From NCBI GenBank assembly GCA_000153745.1, contig DS022282.1, positions 1,780,816 to 1,844,815 on the forward strand: a stretch of DNA of 64,000 nucleotides. Direction: 5' to 3'. Each line of letters starts with the position of its first letter. The first letter of the stretch is position 1. Source of the DNA: Rhodobacterales bacterium HTCC2255 (GTDB lineage Bacteria > Pseudomonadota > Alphaproteobacteria > Rhodobacterales > Rhodobacteraceae). A model generated the notes under the pieces. It did not search any database, was not told where the DNA came from, and was given only the letters and a program-made list of their open reading frames with translations. Below, piece by piece: positions 25,255 through 35,370 of this stretch. A program made the translations under genes and the position numbers.

Positions 25255-26124
25255 TTATTTTCTTAAAACAGCTTCATTTCGTAATTCAAAATCTGAAGAG
25301 CTATGCCTTTCATGTAGCTGTGTATCTAAATCACCTGATGTACGGTTTACCATTTTGCCTCGGATTACAGCATTACGGTGATTTATTTTTTCTGCCCATG
25401 CAATAACATTTTTATAGATTGTAACGTTAAGAAATTTATCTGCATCATAAAGCTGCCCAAGTACAAGCTGCCCATACCAGGACCAAATTGCTATATCTGC
25501 AATTGTATATTTTGGCCCACTTATATAACTTTCTTTATCGAGGCGATGATCTAAAACATCTAGTTGACGTTTTGTTTCCATCGTGAAACGATCGATTGCA
25601 TATTCAATTTTTTTTGGTGCATATTTATAAAAATGTCCAAACCCACCGCCTAAATATGGAGCGCTACCCATCTGCCAAAAAAGCCACGATAAACATTCTG
25701 TTCTTCCTTCAAAAGTTGTAGGAAGTAATTCTCCAAATTTTTCAGCAAGATAAAATAAAATAGCACCAGACTCAAAAATTCTTTGAGGAGTTTTAACGCT
25801 GTGATCTATAAGAACTGGTATTTTTGAATTAGGATTTGCTTCTACAAATCCAGATGAAAATTGTTCACCTTTGTGGATTCTACAAAGCCATGCGTCGTAT
25901 TCTGCACCAGTGTGTCCTAGTGCTAATAATTCTTCTAACATAATCGAAATTTTTATGCCATTAGGGGTACCCATAGAGTATAATTGCAGGGGATGTTTTC
26001 CTACAGGAAGTGTTTCTTCATATAATGAACCTGCCGTTGGTTTATTAATATTAGCAAAAGTACCACCATTTTGGGAGGTGTGTACCCACATTTTAGGGGG
26101 CACATAATCATTTGATTGGTTCAT
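25255..26124 (-). CDS. yghU: YghU-type glutathione S-transferase
   Basis: 289 residues from the ATG at 26124 (MNQSNDYVPPKMW); the longer frame with 15 extra residues has no ribosome site. The order YVPPKMW, GGTFANINKPTAGSLYEETLPVGKHPLQLYSMGTPNG, KISIMLEELLALGHTGAEYDAW, NPNSKIPVLID and LGGGFGHFYKYAPKKIEYAIDRF is near-identical to the YghU family (split for description). YghU binds two glutathiones as a disulphide reductase. It follows the demethylase gene on the same strand after about 86 bases. Confidence 0.92.
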   Translation of the reverse strand: MNQSNDYVPPKMWVHTSQNGGTFANINKPTAGSLYEETLPVGKHPLQLYSMGTPNGIKISIMLEELLALGHTGAEYDAWLCRIHKGEQFSSGFVEANPNSKIPVLIDHSVKTPQRIFESGAILFYLAEKFGELLPTTFEGRTECLSWLFWQMGSAPYLGGGFGHFYKYAPKKIEYAIDRFTMETKRQLDVLDHRLDKESYISGPKYTIADIAIWSWYGQLVLGQLYDADKFLNVTIYKNVIAWAEKINHRNAVIRGKMVNRTSGDLDTQLHERHSSSDFELRNEAVLRK

Positions 26125-26353
26125 TTTTAAATCTTTTTCTGTAGTTTTGAATAAGGATAAATATCTCATACTTCATTTAGAATATTATAAAATAATACAA
26201 GGATTGAATTTCTTATTTTCAAGATTGGTTAGTAAGTATTGACGAATGATGTTTAAGTATATTGATATGAATATACGACTTAGTTTTTTATTATTTTATT
26301 TGAATAAATTTTTTTCTGTAATTTTAAATGTTTAATATTTTTAGGTTTTTAGT

Positions 26354-27103
26354 ATGACAATTTTTGAACTCTCTCTACTTGCGTCAGCTTCATTTATTGC
26401 TGGTATTATAAACTCTATTGCTGGTGGTGGCAGTTTTCTGACGTTCCCCGCATTGGTATTTACAGGTGTGCCAACAATTGCTGCAAATGCGACAAGCGCT
26501 GTAGCAGTATTCCCTGGATATTTAAGTGGCGCTTTGGGTTTTTCTAAAGAATTAAAAGAATACCCGAAATCTAAATTTCTATTATTAATAATACTATCAA
26601 TCATGGGAGGAATTGGAGGATCTTTATTGCTTCTCATTACTCCAGCTAGTGTTTTTTCGTATATTATTCCTTGGTTACTTGGATTTGCTACGCTTTTATT
26701 TGCATTTGGTGATTTTGTCGCCAAATGGGCAAAAAAAAACAGTAATTCAAATGGATTTTTAGGAAATTTGACCACCTTAATTGTTTGTATTTATGGGGGC
26801 TATTTTAATGGTGGGCTCGGCATAATTTTACTTGCGCTATTTTCTACACTTGGCATGCGAGATATTCATTTAATGAATGGATTAAAAAATATAATGTCAT
26901 TTGCATTATCTGCTGCTTCTGTAGTGACCTTTGCAATTGCAGGAATAGTTTTTTGGCAACAGGCAATTATCATGATGATTGCGGCAACAATAGGGGGCTA
27001 TTTTGGTGTAGTTGTTGCAAGGAAATTATCAAAAAATACCATCCGCATGATCATAGTTATTATTGGCTTGATTATGACAGTTATCTTTGGAATTAAGGCA
27101 TAA
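26354..27103 (+). CDS. TSUP/TauE-type membrane transporter
   Basis: 249 residues with about eight helices; FIAGIINSIAGGGSFLTFPAL and GVPTIAANATSAVAVFPGYLSG form the first TSUP repeat, YGGYFNGGLGIILLALFSTLG the second. The family exports sulfite, sulfoacetate or other anions. No sulfonate-degradation genes adjoin it, so the substrate is unknown; it is not necessarily linked to the methanethiol genes 8 kb away. Confidence 0.88.
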   Translation: MTIFELSLLASASFIAGIINSIAGGGSFLTFPALVFTGVPTIAANATSAVAVFPGYLSGALGFSKELKEYPKSKFLLLIILSIMGGIGGSLLLLITPASVFSYIIPWLLGFATLLFAFGDFVAKWAKKNSNSNGFLGNLTTLIVCIYGGYFNGGLGIILLALFSTLGMRDIHLMNGLKNIMSFALSAASVVTFAIAGIVFWQQAIIMMIAATIGGYFGVVVARKLSKNTIRMIIVIIGLIMTVIFGIKA

Positions 27104-27174
27104 AATGCTTTTAATTAAGAACAACATATTCATATTTAATTTATCAGCATACCACGCATTAAAAAGGTTGGAAA

Positions 27175-28059
27175 ATGAGTAGCAATTTGGAAAGCCGTGC
27201 TAAACTGGCATGTCTATTTGCAGGTGGGGTCTGGGGCTTGTTTTGGATCCCATTACGAGCTCTTGAAAGTGAAGGTATAAATGGACTCTGGGTGACTGTT
27301 ATTTACTTTCTTGTTCCAACAATATTTCTTACACCAGTAGGGATTTTGCGCCTGAAATATTTGAAATTAGGTGGTTTTAATCTGCAATTGACGGGAATGC
27401 TATCTGGTGGAGCGTTAATGTTATATGCCACCTCGATTGTATATACCGATGTTGTTCGGGCGATGTTATTGTTTTATCTGACACCCGTTTGGGGAACTAT
27501 TTTAGGAAGACTTTTTCTTAATGAAAATATAACGCCATTAAGAATATTCTCTATGATAATTGCTATTACAGGAATGTTAACCATTTTTGGATTAGGAATA
27601 AAATTCCCGATACCACAAAATATTGGAGACTGGATGGGAGTAGCATCAGGCTTGTTGTGGGCGGTTGCTTCAACGAGAATAAGATTAAATCAAAATGCAT
27701 CAACGATTGATATGACACTTGGTTTCTTTTTCTGGGCTACAGTATTCTCTATATTAATTGCAATGGCTCTAGCGCCAAATTTTTTACCCACTGCTTCGCA
27801 AGTATCGCCAGCTTTGCCAATTTTATTAATTTTTGTGATACTGTTTATTTTACCTGGAACTTTGGCCACACTTTGGGGGCCAAAGTTTTTAAATCCAGGA
27901 TTAGTAGGGCTACTATTTATGACTGAAATAGTTGTAGGATCAATTTCTGTAGCCTTGTTAGCTGGTGAAACATTTGGGTTTCGCGAAATAGTTGGAATTG
28001 TATTGATTTCTAGCGCAAGTATGATTGAACCGATAACATCTATTTTAAAGAATAAATAA
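27175..28059 (+). CDS. EamA/DMT-family transporter
   Basis: 294 residues, about ten helices in two EamA repeats, the first with LFWIPLRALESEGING and the second around VASGLLWAVASTRIRLNQNAS. AAGG lies 8 bases before the ATG. Drug/metabolite exporters of this kind commonly export amino acids or related compounds. It lies 76 bases upstream of an ABC binding-protein gene and may be co-transcribed with it. Confidence 0.87.
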   Translation: MSSNLESRAKLACLFAGGVWGLFWIPLRALESEGINGLWVTVIYFLVPTIFLTPVGILRLKYLKLGGFNLQLTGMLSGGALMLYATSIVYTDVVRAMLLFYLTPVWGTILGRLFLNENITPLRIFSMIIAITGMLTIFGLGIKFPIPQNIGDWMGVASGLLWAVASTRIRLNQNASTIDMTLGFFFWATVFSILIAMALAPNFLPTASQVSPALPILLIFVILFILPGTLATLWGPKFLNPGLVGLLFMTEIVVGSISVALLAGETFGFREIVGIVLISSASMIEPITSILKNK

Positions 28060-28135
28060 ATATAAAAGATTGCTATCTAATAAAAGTTTTCATAACCTCT
28101 CATAACAAAATGACATAAAATGGGAGGAAATTATA

Positions 28136-29158
28136 ATGAAATCATTTAAAATTATGCTTAGTGCGTCCTTAGTTGCAATCGCAAGTGTAGGCGCTGCACA
28201 AGCAGACAAACTCACGTTATATTGTAGTGCACAAGAAGATTGGTGCCAGCTAATGGCTAATAATTTTCAAGACGCTACTGGAATAAAAGTTGCAATGACG
28301 CGTAAGTCATCAGGTGAGACTTTTGCTCAAATTAAAGCTGAAAGTTCTAATCCTAAAGGTGACGTATGGTGGGGTGGTACTGGGGATCCACATCTTCAAG
28401 CTGCTGAAGAAGGATTAACTGCATCTTACGTTTCTCCGATGCGTGACCAATTACATCCTTGGGCAATTTCACAAGCAGAAAGTGCTGACAATAAAACTAT
28501 TGGAATATATTCTGGTGCTTTAGGGTATGGCTATAACACAGACTTATTAGCTGCAAATAATCTACCTGCTCCTTCATCGTGGGCAGACCTAACGAAGCCT
28601 GAATATAAAGGGCACGTCCAAATGGCTAACCCAAATTCATCAGGTACAGCTTATACAACATTAGCAACAATGATGCAGCTTTTTGGAGAAGATGGTGGAT
28701 TTGATTTTATGAAGGGTTTGCACTCAAATATAAATCAATACACTAAATCTGGATCTGCGCCAATTAAAGCTGCGGGTCGCGGTGAAACTACTATAGGTAT
28801 CGTTTTCATGCATGATGCAGTAAAGCAAGCTGTTAAAGGGTTTCCTGTAAAAGTTGTAGCACCGGCTGAAGGAACTGGTTATGAAATTGGTTCAATGTCA
28901 ATTATTGATGGTGCACGTAATATGAAAGAAGCAAAAGCTTTCTATGACTGGGCGCTTAGTGCAGATGCACAAAACCTTGCTTTAGAAGTGAATGCATTTC
29001 AGGTTCCATCAAACACAGGTGCAAAAACATCTGCAAGTGCTCCTGACATGAGTACTATTAAATTAATTGATTATGATTTTAAAACATATGGATCATCTGC
29101 TACTCGCAAAAGATTACTGAAGAAGTGGGATGATGAGGTTTCAGTTTTAGCACAATAA
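28136..29158 (+). CDS. ABC substrate-binding protein, family 1 (FbpA/AfuA-like)
   Basis: 340 residues, a signal peptide (1-23, GAAQADK) and GGGAGGA before the ATG. The mature chain opens LTLYCSAQEDWCQLMANNFQDATGIKV and contains SSWADLTKPEYKGHVQMANPNSSGTAY, typical of the FbpA/AfuA fold. The tandem Tyr of iron-binding FbpA is not seen, so other anions remain possible. It heads an operon with a fused permease and an ATPase, in a different gene order from the paralogous cluster at 6877. Confidence 0.85.
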   Translation: MKSFKIMLSASLVAIASVGAAQADKLTLYCSAQEDWCQLMANNFQDATGIKVAMTRKSSGETFAQIKAESSNPKGDVWWGGTGDPHLQAAEEGLTASYVSPMRDQLHPWAISQAESADNKTIGIYSGALGYGYNTDLLAANNLPAPSSWADLTKPEYKGHVQMANPNSSGTAYTTLATMMQLFGEDGGFDFMKGLHSNINQYTKSGSAPIKAAGRGETTIGIVFMHDAVKQAVKGFPVKVVAPAEGTGYEIGSMSIIDGARNMKEAKAFYDWALSADAQNLALEVNAFQVPSNTGAKTSASAPDMSTIKLIDYDFKTYGSSATRKRLLKKWDDEVSVLAQ

Positions 29159-29161
29159 ATT

Positions 29162-31375
29162 ATGAACACTGAAATAATCAATAAAGCGGCCAACCCTGTA
29201 TTAATCTTTTGGATGATTATGGGGTTGGCCGGATTTTTTATTCTACCTTGGTATGGGGTAGAAGACTTTTTTCTATTTGAATGGCTTACAGATGGTTATC
29301 CATTTGATACAGATTATGCACCTGCAGGGTTTCTTCTTTTGCAGAAAGAAAAAATATGGCTTGCTCCTCTTATTTTTCCATTATTTGCTCCATTTATAGT
29401 ATTTAGAAAAGCAAAAACTGAGCCTCTTTATGGTAAAGTGTTGATTTTAGCTGGTGCTATTGGATTTAGTTGGCTGATGATACAGGGTTTTTCGATTGGC
29501 ATTAGGGGCTGGAATTTTGAGTGGGCCAAATTATTATTTGGAGATCTTGAAGATAGGCAATACGGAATGGGATATGGTGCATTAATTGTTGCGTCATCTT
29601 TTTTATTTATATTTACCCAAGGAATAGCTGCACGGGGTGCAATTAATGGAGATGTATTTGTCGTAAGTTCTATTTTGGGTGTGGTTTCAATTGTTACTAT
29701 TTTCGTATTCTTTCCCATAGCCAAAATGCTTACTGCAGCATTTATTACAGAAAGTGGTAATTACTCGGCTATAGTTTTTGCATCAAAATTCTTTGATGAT
29801 CGTTTGTGGGGCCTTGGTTGTTTATGGGGAGGGCGATGTGGGGTTGCGTGGAATTCATTATTTCTTGCCGTTCTAGTTGGTCTTATCACAACAATATTAG
29901 GCCTTATCTTTGCATTAGTCGTAACGCGATCTGGATTCCGATATAAAAAGCTTCTCCGCACTTTAACTGTTTTGCCAATCATTACTCCACCATTTGTCAT
30001 TGGCTTAGCATTAATATTGCTTTTTGGATTATCTGGGTCTGTTACTACATTAATTGCTGATATCTTTGGCACACAACCGACTCGGTGGCTTTACGGTATG
30101 CCTGGAATATTAATTGCCCAGACATTGGCTTTTACCCCCATTGCTTTTCTCGTTCTTATTGGTGTGGTAGAAGGTGTATCCCCTTCAATGGAGGAAGCTG
30201 CGCAAACATTGAGAGCATCTAAATGGCAAGTTTTCAAAACTGTATCATTGCCACTTATGAGGCCTGGATTAGCAAATGCATTTTTATTAGGTTTCATTGA
30301 AAGTATGGCAGATTTCGGAAACCCATTAGTTTTAGGTGGTAATTTTGATGTGCTATCCACGGAAATTTTCTTTGCTATAGTTGGCGCCCAATATGATCAG
30401 GGCAAAGCGGCTGTGTTAGCAATGGTTCTCCTTTGTTTTACCCTTGGAGCATTTTATGCCCAAAGATTTTGGTTGGGAAAGAAAAGTTATACAACGGTGT
30501 CTGGAAAAGGAGATAGTGGTGTTCATCCACATATGCCACAATCCCTTTCAATTCCTGTACTTGTGCTTGCTATGATTTGGGCAGCATTTACAATAGTTGT
30601 ATACGCGATGATTTTATATGGGTCAGTAGTAGAGCTTTGGGGTGTAAATAATACCCTAACAATCAAACATTATATCACTGCATTTTCTTTCCGTTTTGAG
30701 GACACTGGTATTCGATGGTCGGGGGCTGCGTGGGACAGTTTTTGGACAACGCTCAAAATAGCAGGAATTGCTGCGCCATTAACCGCTATTGTTGGGCTCA
30801 TTACAGCTTATCTTCTTACTAGACAAAATTTTGTTGGAAAAAATGCTTTTGAATTTGGAACAATGCTTTCATTTGCAATACCTGGAACAGTGATTGGGGT
30901 AAGTTATATCTTAGCTTTTAATGTGCCACCTATTGAGATCACAGGTACAGGTGTAATACTGGTAGTAAGTTTTGTTTTTAGAAATATGCCGGTAGGAGTA
31001 CGTGCAGGTATTGCATCTATGTCTCAACTTGATAAATCATTAGATGAAAGTTCCTTAACTTTAGGAGCTAATTCCTGGCAAACATTTAGGCGAATTATTC
31101 TGCCTTTATTACGTCCTGCGATTTTAGCAGCATTAGTTTATAGTTTTGTAAGGGCAATGACAGCAATATCAGCAGTTATATTCTTAGTTTCAGCAGAATA
31201 TGATATGGCAACAAGTTATATAATAGGACGAGTTGAAAATAATGATTACGGTCTTGCTATAGCTTACTCTACAACCTTAATTTTTGTAATGCTTTCTGTT
31301 GTGGGACTGATGCGATTAATAGTTGGTCGCACAGAAATAGGTAGACGTACTAACCAATCTCCTAAAAATAAATAA
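29162..31375 (+). CDS. Fused ABC permease with N-terminal extension
   Basis: 737 residues, about 125 longer than the related permease at 9238. The first ~200 residues add several helices (around residues 16-32, 66-80, 95-115, 140-160) before the first permease half. The two EAA loops are SMEEAAQTLRASKWQVFKTV and SLDESSLTLGANSWQTFRRI. Its start lies 3 bases after the binding-protein stop; 9 bases separate it from the ATPase. The extension is a real part of the frame, not a second gene. Confidence 0.9.
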   Translation: MNTEIINKAANPVLIFWMIMGLAGFFILPWYGVEDFFLFEWLTDGYPFDTDYAPAGFLLLQKEKIWLAPLIFPLFAPFIVFRKAKTEPLYGKVLILAGAIGFSWLMIQGFSIGIRGWNFEWAKLLFGDLEDRQYGMGYGALIVASSFLFIFTQGIAARGAINGDVFVVSSILGVVSIVTIFVFFPIAKMLTAAFITESGNYSAIVFASKFFDDRLWGLGCLWGGRCGVAWNSLFLAVLVGLITTILGLIFALVVTRSGFRYKKLLRTLTVLPIITPPFVIGLALILLFGLSGSVTTLIADIFGTQPTRWLYGMPGILIAQTLAFTPIAFLVLIGVVEGVSPSMEEAAQTLRASKWQVFKTVSLPLMRPGLANAFLLGFIESMADFGNPLVLGGNFDVLSTEIFFAIVGAQYDQGKAAVLAMVLLCFTLGAFYAQRFWLGKKSYTTVSGKGDSGVHPHMPQSLSIPVLVLAMIWAAFTIVVYAMILYGSVVELWGVNNTLTIKHYITAFSFRFEDTGIRWSGAAWDSFWTTLKIAGIAAPLTAIVGLITAYLLTRQNFVGKNAFEFGTMLSFAIPGTVIGVSYILAFNVPPIEITGTGVILVVSFVFRNMPVGVRAGIASMSQLDKSLDESSLTLGANSWQTFRRIILPLLRPAILAALVYSFVRAMTAISAVIFLVSAEYDMATSYIIGRVENNDYGLAIAYSTTLIFVMLSVVGLMRLIVGRTEIGRRTNQSPKNK

Positions 31376-31384
31376 GGAAATAAA

Positions 31385-32449
31385 ATGAGTGTAAATTCCA
31401 AAGCTGCACCAGTAAGATTTAAAAATGTTACTAAGATATATGGGAAAGATGTTTTAGCTGTAGATAATATTGATCTTAAAATTGAAGCAGGAAAATTAGT
31501 AACATTATTGGGACCATCAGGTTGTGGGAAAACTACAACTTTAAGAATGATTGCTGGGTTGGAAATGGCATCGTCTGGGTCAATATATATTGGTGATCAA
31601 GACGTAACTTTATTGCCAGCAACGGACCGTGATGTTTCAATGGTCTTTCAATCATATGCATTATTTCCTCACATGACTGTTATTGAAAACGTTTCATATG
31701 GCCTCAATTTTTCAAATTTTGATAAAGAAGAAATTAGAGATCGAGCACACCAAGGTTTAGATTTAGTTGGTCTTAGAGATTACGGAAACCGGTTGCCATC
31801 AGAACTCTCAGGTGGGCAACAGCAAAGAGTTGCAGTTGCAAGGGCTTTGGTGCTCGAACCACAAGTTTTATTATTTGATGAGCCACTTTCAAATTTGGAT
31901 GCAAAACTTAGGCGCCAAGTGCGTGAAGAAATAAGAGAAATCCAGCAGAATCTTGGCTTAACAGTTGTTTATGTTACCCACGATCAGGAAGAAGCATTAG
32001 CCGTTTCAGATGAAATAGTAGTTATGCGAAATGCTGGCGTTGCACAGATCGGCTCTCCGCGAGATTTATACGACGCACCAGCAAATCGTTTTGTTGCTGA
32101 TTTTATTGGTGAAGCTAATATTATTCCATGCCAGATTAATTCAATTGAAGATGAAATTGCGAAAATAAATATTTCTGGATTTACCCACCATTTACCTTCT
32201 AGAGATTTACCAATAGGCCCGGCAAAATTAGCTGTCAGGCCTACGCGATTAATTTTGAACGCTAAAAATGGAATGGAAATGACTGTTAAGAAAGCCACTT
32301 ATGTTGGAAGTAGAATGGAATATACACTTCAAGCAGAGTTTGGGGAGTTATTTGCAGTTTCTGAAAATGTTGATAAGCCATTAAATATCGAGAAAAAAAT
32401 TATAGTGGGTCTAGACCCAATAGGGCCAGTGCTGCTTGCTAATGATTAG
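31385..32449 (+). CDS. ABC ATP-binding protein (FbpC type)
   Basis: 354 residues with Walker A GPSGCGKTT, Q-loop MVFQSYALFPHMT, signature LSGGQQQR, Walker B VLLFDEPLSNLDAK and H-loop VTHDQEEAL. A TOBE-like C-terminal part follows residue 240. AAGGA is placed 7 bases before the ATG. Completes the second family-1 transporter. Its stop overlaps the stop of a broken small gene on the other strand. Confidence 0.92.
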   Translation: MSVNSKAAPVRFKNVTKIYGKDVLAVDNIDLKIEAGKLVTLLGPSGCGKTTTLRMIAGLEMASSGSIYIGDQDVTLLPATDRDVSMVFQSYALFPHMTVIENVSYGLNFSNFDKEEIRDRAHQGLDLVGLRDYGNRLPSELSGGQQQRVAVARALVLEPQVLLFDEPLSNLDAKLRRQVREEIREIQQNLGLTVVYVTHDQEEALAVSDEIVVMRNAGVAQIGSPRDLYDAPANRFVADFIGEANIIPCQINSIEDEIAKINISGFTHHLPSRDLPIGPAKLAVRPTRLILNAKNGMEMTVKKATYVGSRMEYTLQAEFGELFAVSENVDKPLNIEKKIIVGLDPIGPVLLAND

Positions 32450-32618
32450 TCTTTAAATGCATCGTCAGCCAATTGAACTATTTTATTAGATATTCCTGCA
32501 CTACCCACAACAACTCGACCACTTTCATTAATCATTTTATTCGCACTTTGTCTTTCAAGTTGTCCACCAGCTTCCTTTGCATATTTTGTGCTATTTCAAA
32601 TCTTAATTCATCTGACAT
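32446..32618 (-). pseudogene. Small (about 57-residue) gene with one frameshift
   Basis: Reading from the ATG at 32618 (AAGGG upstream), the frame gives MSDELRFEIAQ, then runs into another frame and stops after 28 codons. A shift near 32584-32590 restores KYAKEAGGQLERQSANK, SGRVVVGSAGISNK and QLADDAFKD, ending at 32446. The 173-base length (two more than a multiple of three) fits one base lost from the run of four A in the coding strand. The restored product is about 57 residues, hydrophilic, with a Gly-rich middle. Its family is unknown to me. The well-formed continuation argues that the gene is or recently was functional. Confidence 0.6.
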
Positions 32619-32656
32619 TTAAGGCCCTTTGAGCTAAATAAAAATATTTTGAAATA

Positions 32657-33502
32657 TTAAATCGCAAGATAACCAACGCCCAGAAATGTAATAATACATC
32701 CAGTCCATTGCAAAATGGTCATTCTTTCTTTTAAGAAAATCCAAGCAAGCAATATTGTTATTAGTCCAAATATGGATGAAGTAACAGATGCGTATTGTGG
32801 ATTTTCAAGTGCGCCTGCTGATAATACACACCATAGTGCTAATCCATCTGCGCATCCCATTGCAATTAACCATGGAATAGCTGATTTCCCGGGCCAGTAT
32901 GTTAGGCCTGCAAAATAAATTATAACGGCACATATCAAAATACTTATTATGCGCGTCACAAGAGTAGCAGACATATGGGGGGACAATTCAGCAGCAGCTT
33001 GTCCCAAAGCAAAGGTGCATGCAAATGCAATTGCTGCGATTATTGATAATGCTATAGTTTTTCCTATTGGGGGTATTTTTTCCTCTGAATTGTCAGACAT
33101 TATAGCCACAATGCTCACACCAAGAATGATTGCTAACACTGCTAAAATTTGCAATTTGGATACAGGTGTTCCAATCCAAATTGCCCATGTGATTGAGAGA
33201 ATGGGGTAGGAAGCGATTAGGGGTGCAACCAACTTAACTGGCCCCCGTTTGAATGCATAATATAAACTAAAACTTGCAATTACAAATGATACTCCAGCTA
33301 TTGATGCATATGTGAATGCAGCTTTAGTGATTGTTGAAATTTCCTTAGATGGCATCATCAAGCAAATATGGAATATTAAACCTACCATTAGGACAATAAA
33401 TATACAGGCACTAATAGGTGTTTTTTGGCTTATAAACCGGACACAAACATCATGAAAACCCCAACACATTGCAGCCAGCAAGCCAAGTTCTAATGCGCCC
33501 AT
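32657..33502 (-). CDS. EamA/DMT-family transporter
   Basis: 281 residues in two EamA repeats of about five helices (first: FVIASFSLYYAFKRGPVKLVAP; last: ILLAWIFLKERMTILQWTG). Transcribed alone on the minus strand, after the broken small gene. Substrate unknown. Confidence 0.87.
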   Translation of the reverse strand: MGALELGLLAAMCWGFHDVCVRFISQKTPISACIFIVLMVGLIFHICLMMPSKEISTITKAAFTYASIAGVSFVIASFSLYYAFKRGPVKLVAPLIASYPILSITWAIWIGTPVSKLQILAVLAIILGVSIVAIMSDNSEEKIPPIGKTIALSIIAAIAFACTFALGQAAAELSPHMSATLVTRIISILICAVIIYFAGLTYWPGKSAIPWLIAMGCADGLALWCVLSAGALENPQYASVTSSIFGLITILLAWIFLKERMTILQWTGCIITFLGVGYLAI

Positions 33503-33904
33503 TTATTTCGTCCTATTAACTAAATATGAGAAAATATAGTATCCAATATTTGAAGAAAAACAATTATTGATTGTGATTTATCCTTAAAAACTAAACTGGC
33601 AAAGATAAGCTGGTTGTCAAGATTTTAGTTATTAGAAGAATTATAATAATAAATAGATATTCGATATCTATTACTCGGATAAGACGATTGATAGCAAATA
33701 GTTTTTTTTATTTTTGCTACTTTTTTATCTTAAATTGAACTTCTAATTTTATAAATTCAAATTGATTATATCAATTTTCTATTTGATATTCGTGTTACTA
33801 AAAAGACTAATTTTGACGCCTTTTAACCTATCCAAAAATTCAGACCTAGTTTTGTAATAAAATAAGACTACATGTTATATATATTAGATAAAGGAGAAGC
33901 TATA
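33503..33904. other. 402-bp intergenic region with an inverted repeat
   Basis: No plausible gene was seen in any frame. The region is very AT-rich and divides a minus-strand EamA gene from the CBS-protein gene, so it must hold two divergent promoters. An inverted repeat at 33759-33777 (AAATTGAT, 3-base spacer, ATCAATTT) is the only clear symmetry and could be an operator. No recognisable riboswitch or small RNA could be assigned. Confidence 0.4.
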
Positions 33905-34447
33905 ATGTCACAAAATGCAATACGTCCAGGTAGTCGTTTAATGGATCGCCCTGAATACAGATCAAAACAAATGCCGTTAACTAAATCTCCTGATACAAAT
34001 GTTTTTGACGCTGTTAACGCAATGTCGAAAAAAAACTACGGTTCAGTAGTAGTTGTAGATACAGAAAAAAAAGTAATCGGTGTTGTGACTGAAAGAGACA
34101 TCATGAACAAGGTTGTTGGAAAAGAACTTAATCCAAAAGAAACTTTACTGTCATCTATTATGACAGAAAATCCTAAGTTAGCACGTGAAACTGATGATAT
34201 GTTAGAGTGGCTTAGAATCATGTCTAATGAACGTTTCCGTCGTCTGCCAGTTGTAGATGATCAAGGTAAAATAAAAGCAGTATTTACCCAGGGTGATTTC
34301 GTATCATACACATGGCCAGATTTGATGTACCAAATGAAATCAATAGCAACTGCAACAGTTACAAAAAATTGGCCCCTTTTCTTAATTGGTGGTGGGATTG
34401 CAATTTATTCTCTAGTTCTAATACTAGTCATAAGCATGATGAATTAA
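33905..34447 (+). CDS. Twin-CBS-domain protein with C-terminal membrane anchor
   Basis: 180 residues from the ATG at 33905, preceded by AAGGAG 8 bases upstream; the longer frame from 33872 precedes that site. Two CBS motifs (TNVFDAVNAMSKKNYGSVVVVD with GVVTERDIMNKVV; the second around LEWLRIMSNERFRRLPVVDD with KAVFTQGDFVSY) form a Bateman module, which in other proteins binds adenosine nucleotides. The last helix, about residues 152-178, is a transmembrane segment. Possibly a membrane-tethered energy or nucleotide sensor; partner unknown. Confidence 0.85.
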   Translation: MSQNAIRPGSRLMDRPEYRSKQMPLTKSPDTNVFDAVNAMSKKNYGSVVVVDTEKKVIGVVTERDIMNKVVGKELNPKETLLSSIMTENPKLARETDDMLEWLRIMSNERFRRLPVVDDQGKIKAVFTQGDFVSYTWPDLMYQMKSIATATVTKNWPLFLIGGGIAIYSLVLILVISMMN

Positions 34448-34500
34448 ATCAACAGCATTATTTACTAATAATTATTGTACTAATAATATATTCTTAAATA

Positions 34501-35331
34501 ATGCGATTATATATACTCACATTTCTAGCATTATTAGCATTTGCTGCTAACTCTATTTTAAATCGCTGGGCATTATTAGATGGTGCCACTGGTCCCATAA
34601 CATTCGCTTTTGTAAGAGTGCTATCTGGCGCAATTTTTTTGTGGTTAATAGTTGCTGTAAATGATCATAAATGGCGTCCAAAATTTCACATTTTTCCATC
34701 AGTTTCTCTTTCCATATATATAATATGCTTTTCAATAGCTTATTTGAATTTAGGCATAGGTATTGGTGCAGTAGTTTTGTTTGGTGCTGTGCAATTTACA
34801 ATGTTTGGGCTTGCTGCATTAACTTCTGAAGAAATTACTTTATGGAGAATATTGGGTGCAATTATATCATTCTCTGGAGTGTGTGTTTTGTTTTTCCCAA
34901 ATGAAACTTTTGAAATAAAAATAAATGAGATGTTGATTATGATTTTAGCAGCTGCAGGATGGGGAGTTTATAGCTTTTTGGGTAAGAATGCTAAAGAGCC
35001 ATTATTAGAAACAACTCAAAACCTGATTTGGGCTATACCGTTTGTGAGTATTTTCTTCTTTATTTCCCCGGATGGTGTCGGCGTGAAGGGTCTTATATTA
35101 GCAATATTATCTGGAGCGATTACATCTGGTTTAGGTTATGTTGTTTGGTATTCAATTTTACCATTTTTGAAAACTTCATTTGCTGCCATTTTGCAACTTT
35201 CTGTTCCGCTTATGGCTGCTATTGCAGGAGTTTTGTTTTTCTCTGAAGAAATGACCATGGAGTTAGTTTTTGCTACTATACTTGTGATATTGGGTACTTT
35301 TGTTTCACTAATCAAGAGACAAGGAAAATAA
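34501..35331 (+). CDS. EamA/DMT-family transporter
   Basis: 276 residues, two EamA repeats with about ten helices; FLALLAFAANSILNRWALLDG opens the first and ILAAAGWGVYSFLGKNAKEP the second. Starts 53 bases after the CBS-protein gene and may share its transcript, but no ribosome site is strong at its ATG. Substrate unknown. Confidence 0.85.
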   Translation: MRLYILTFLALLAFAANSILNRWALLDGATGPITFAFVRVLSGAIFLWLIVAVNDHKWRPKFHIFPSVSLSIYIICFSIAYLNLGIGIGAVVLFGAVQFTMFGLAALTSEEITLWRILGAIISFSGVCVLFFPNETFEIKINEMLIMILAAAGWGVYSFLGKNAKEPLLETTQNLIWAIPFVSIFFFISPDGVGVKGLILAILSGAITSGLGYVVWYSILPFLKTSFAAILQLSVPLMAAIAGVLFFSEEMTMELVFATILVILGTFVSLIKRQGK

Positions 35332-35370
35332 TATATTTCGAATATATATGAATATTTTTTAAAATATAAC

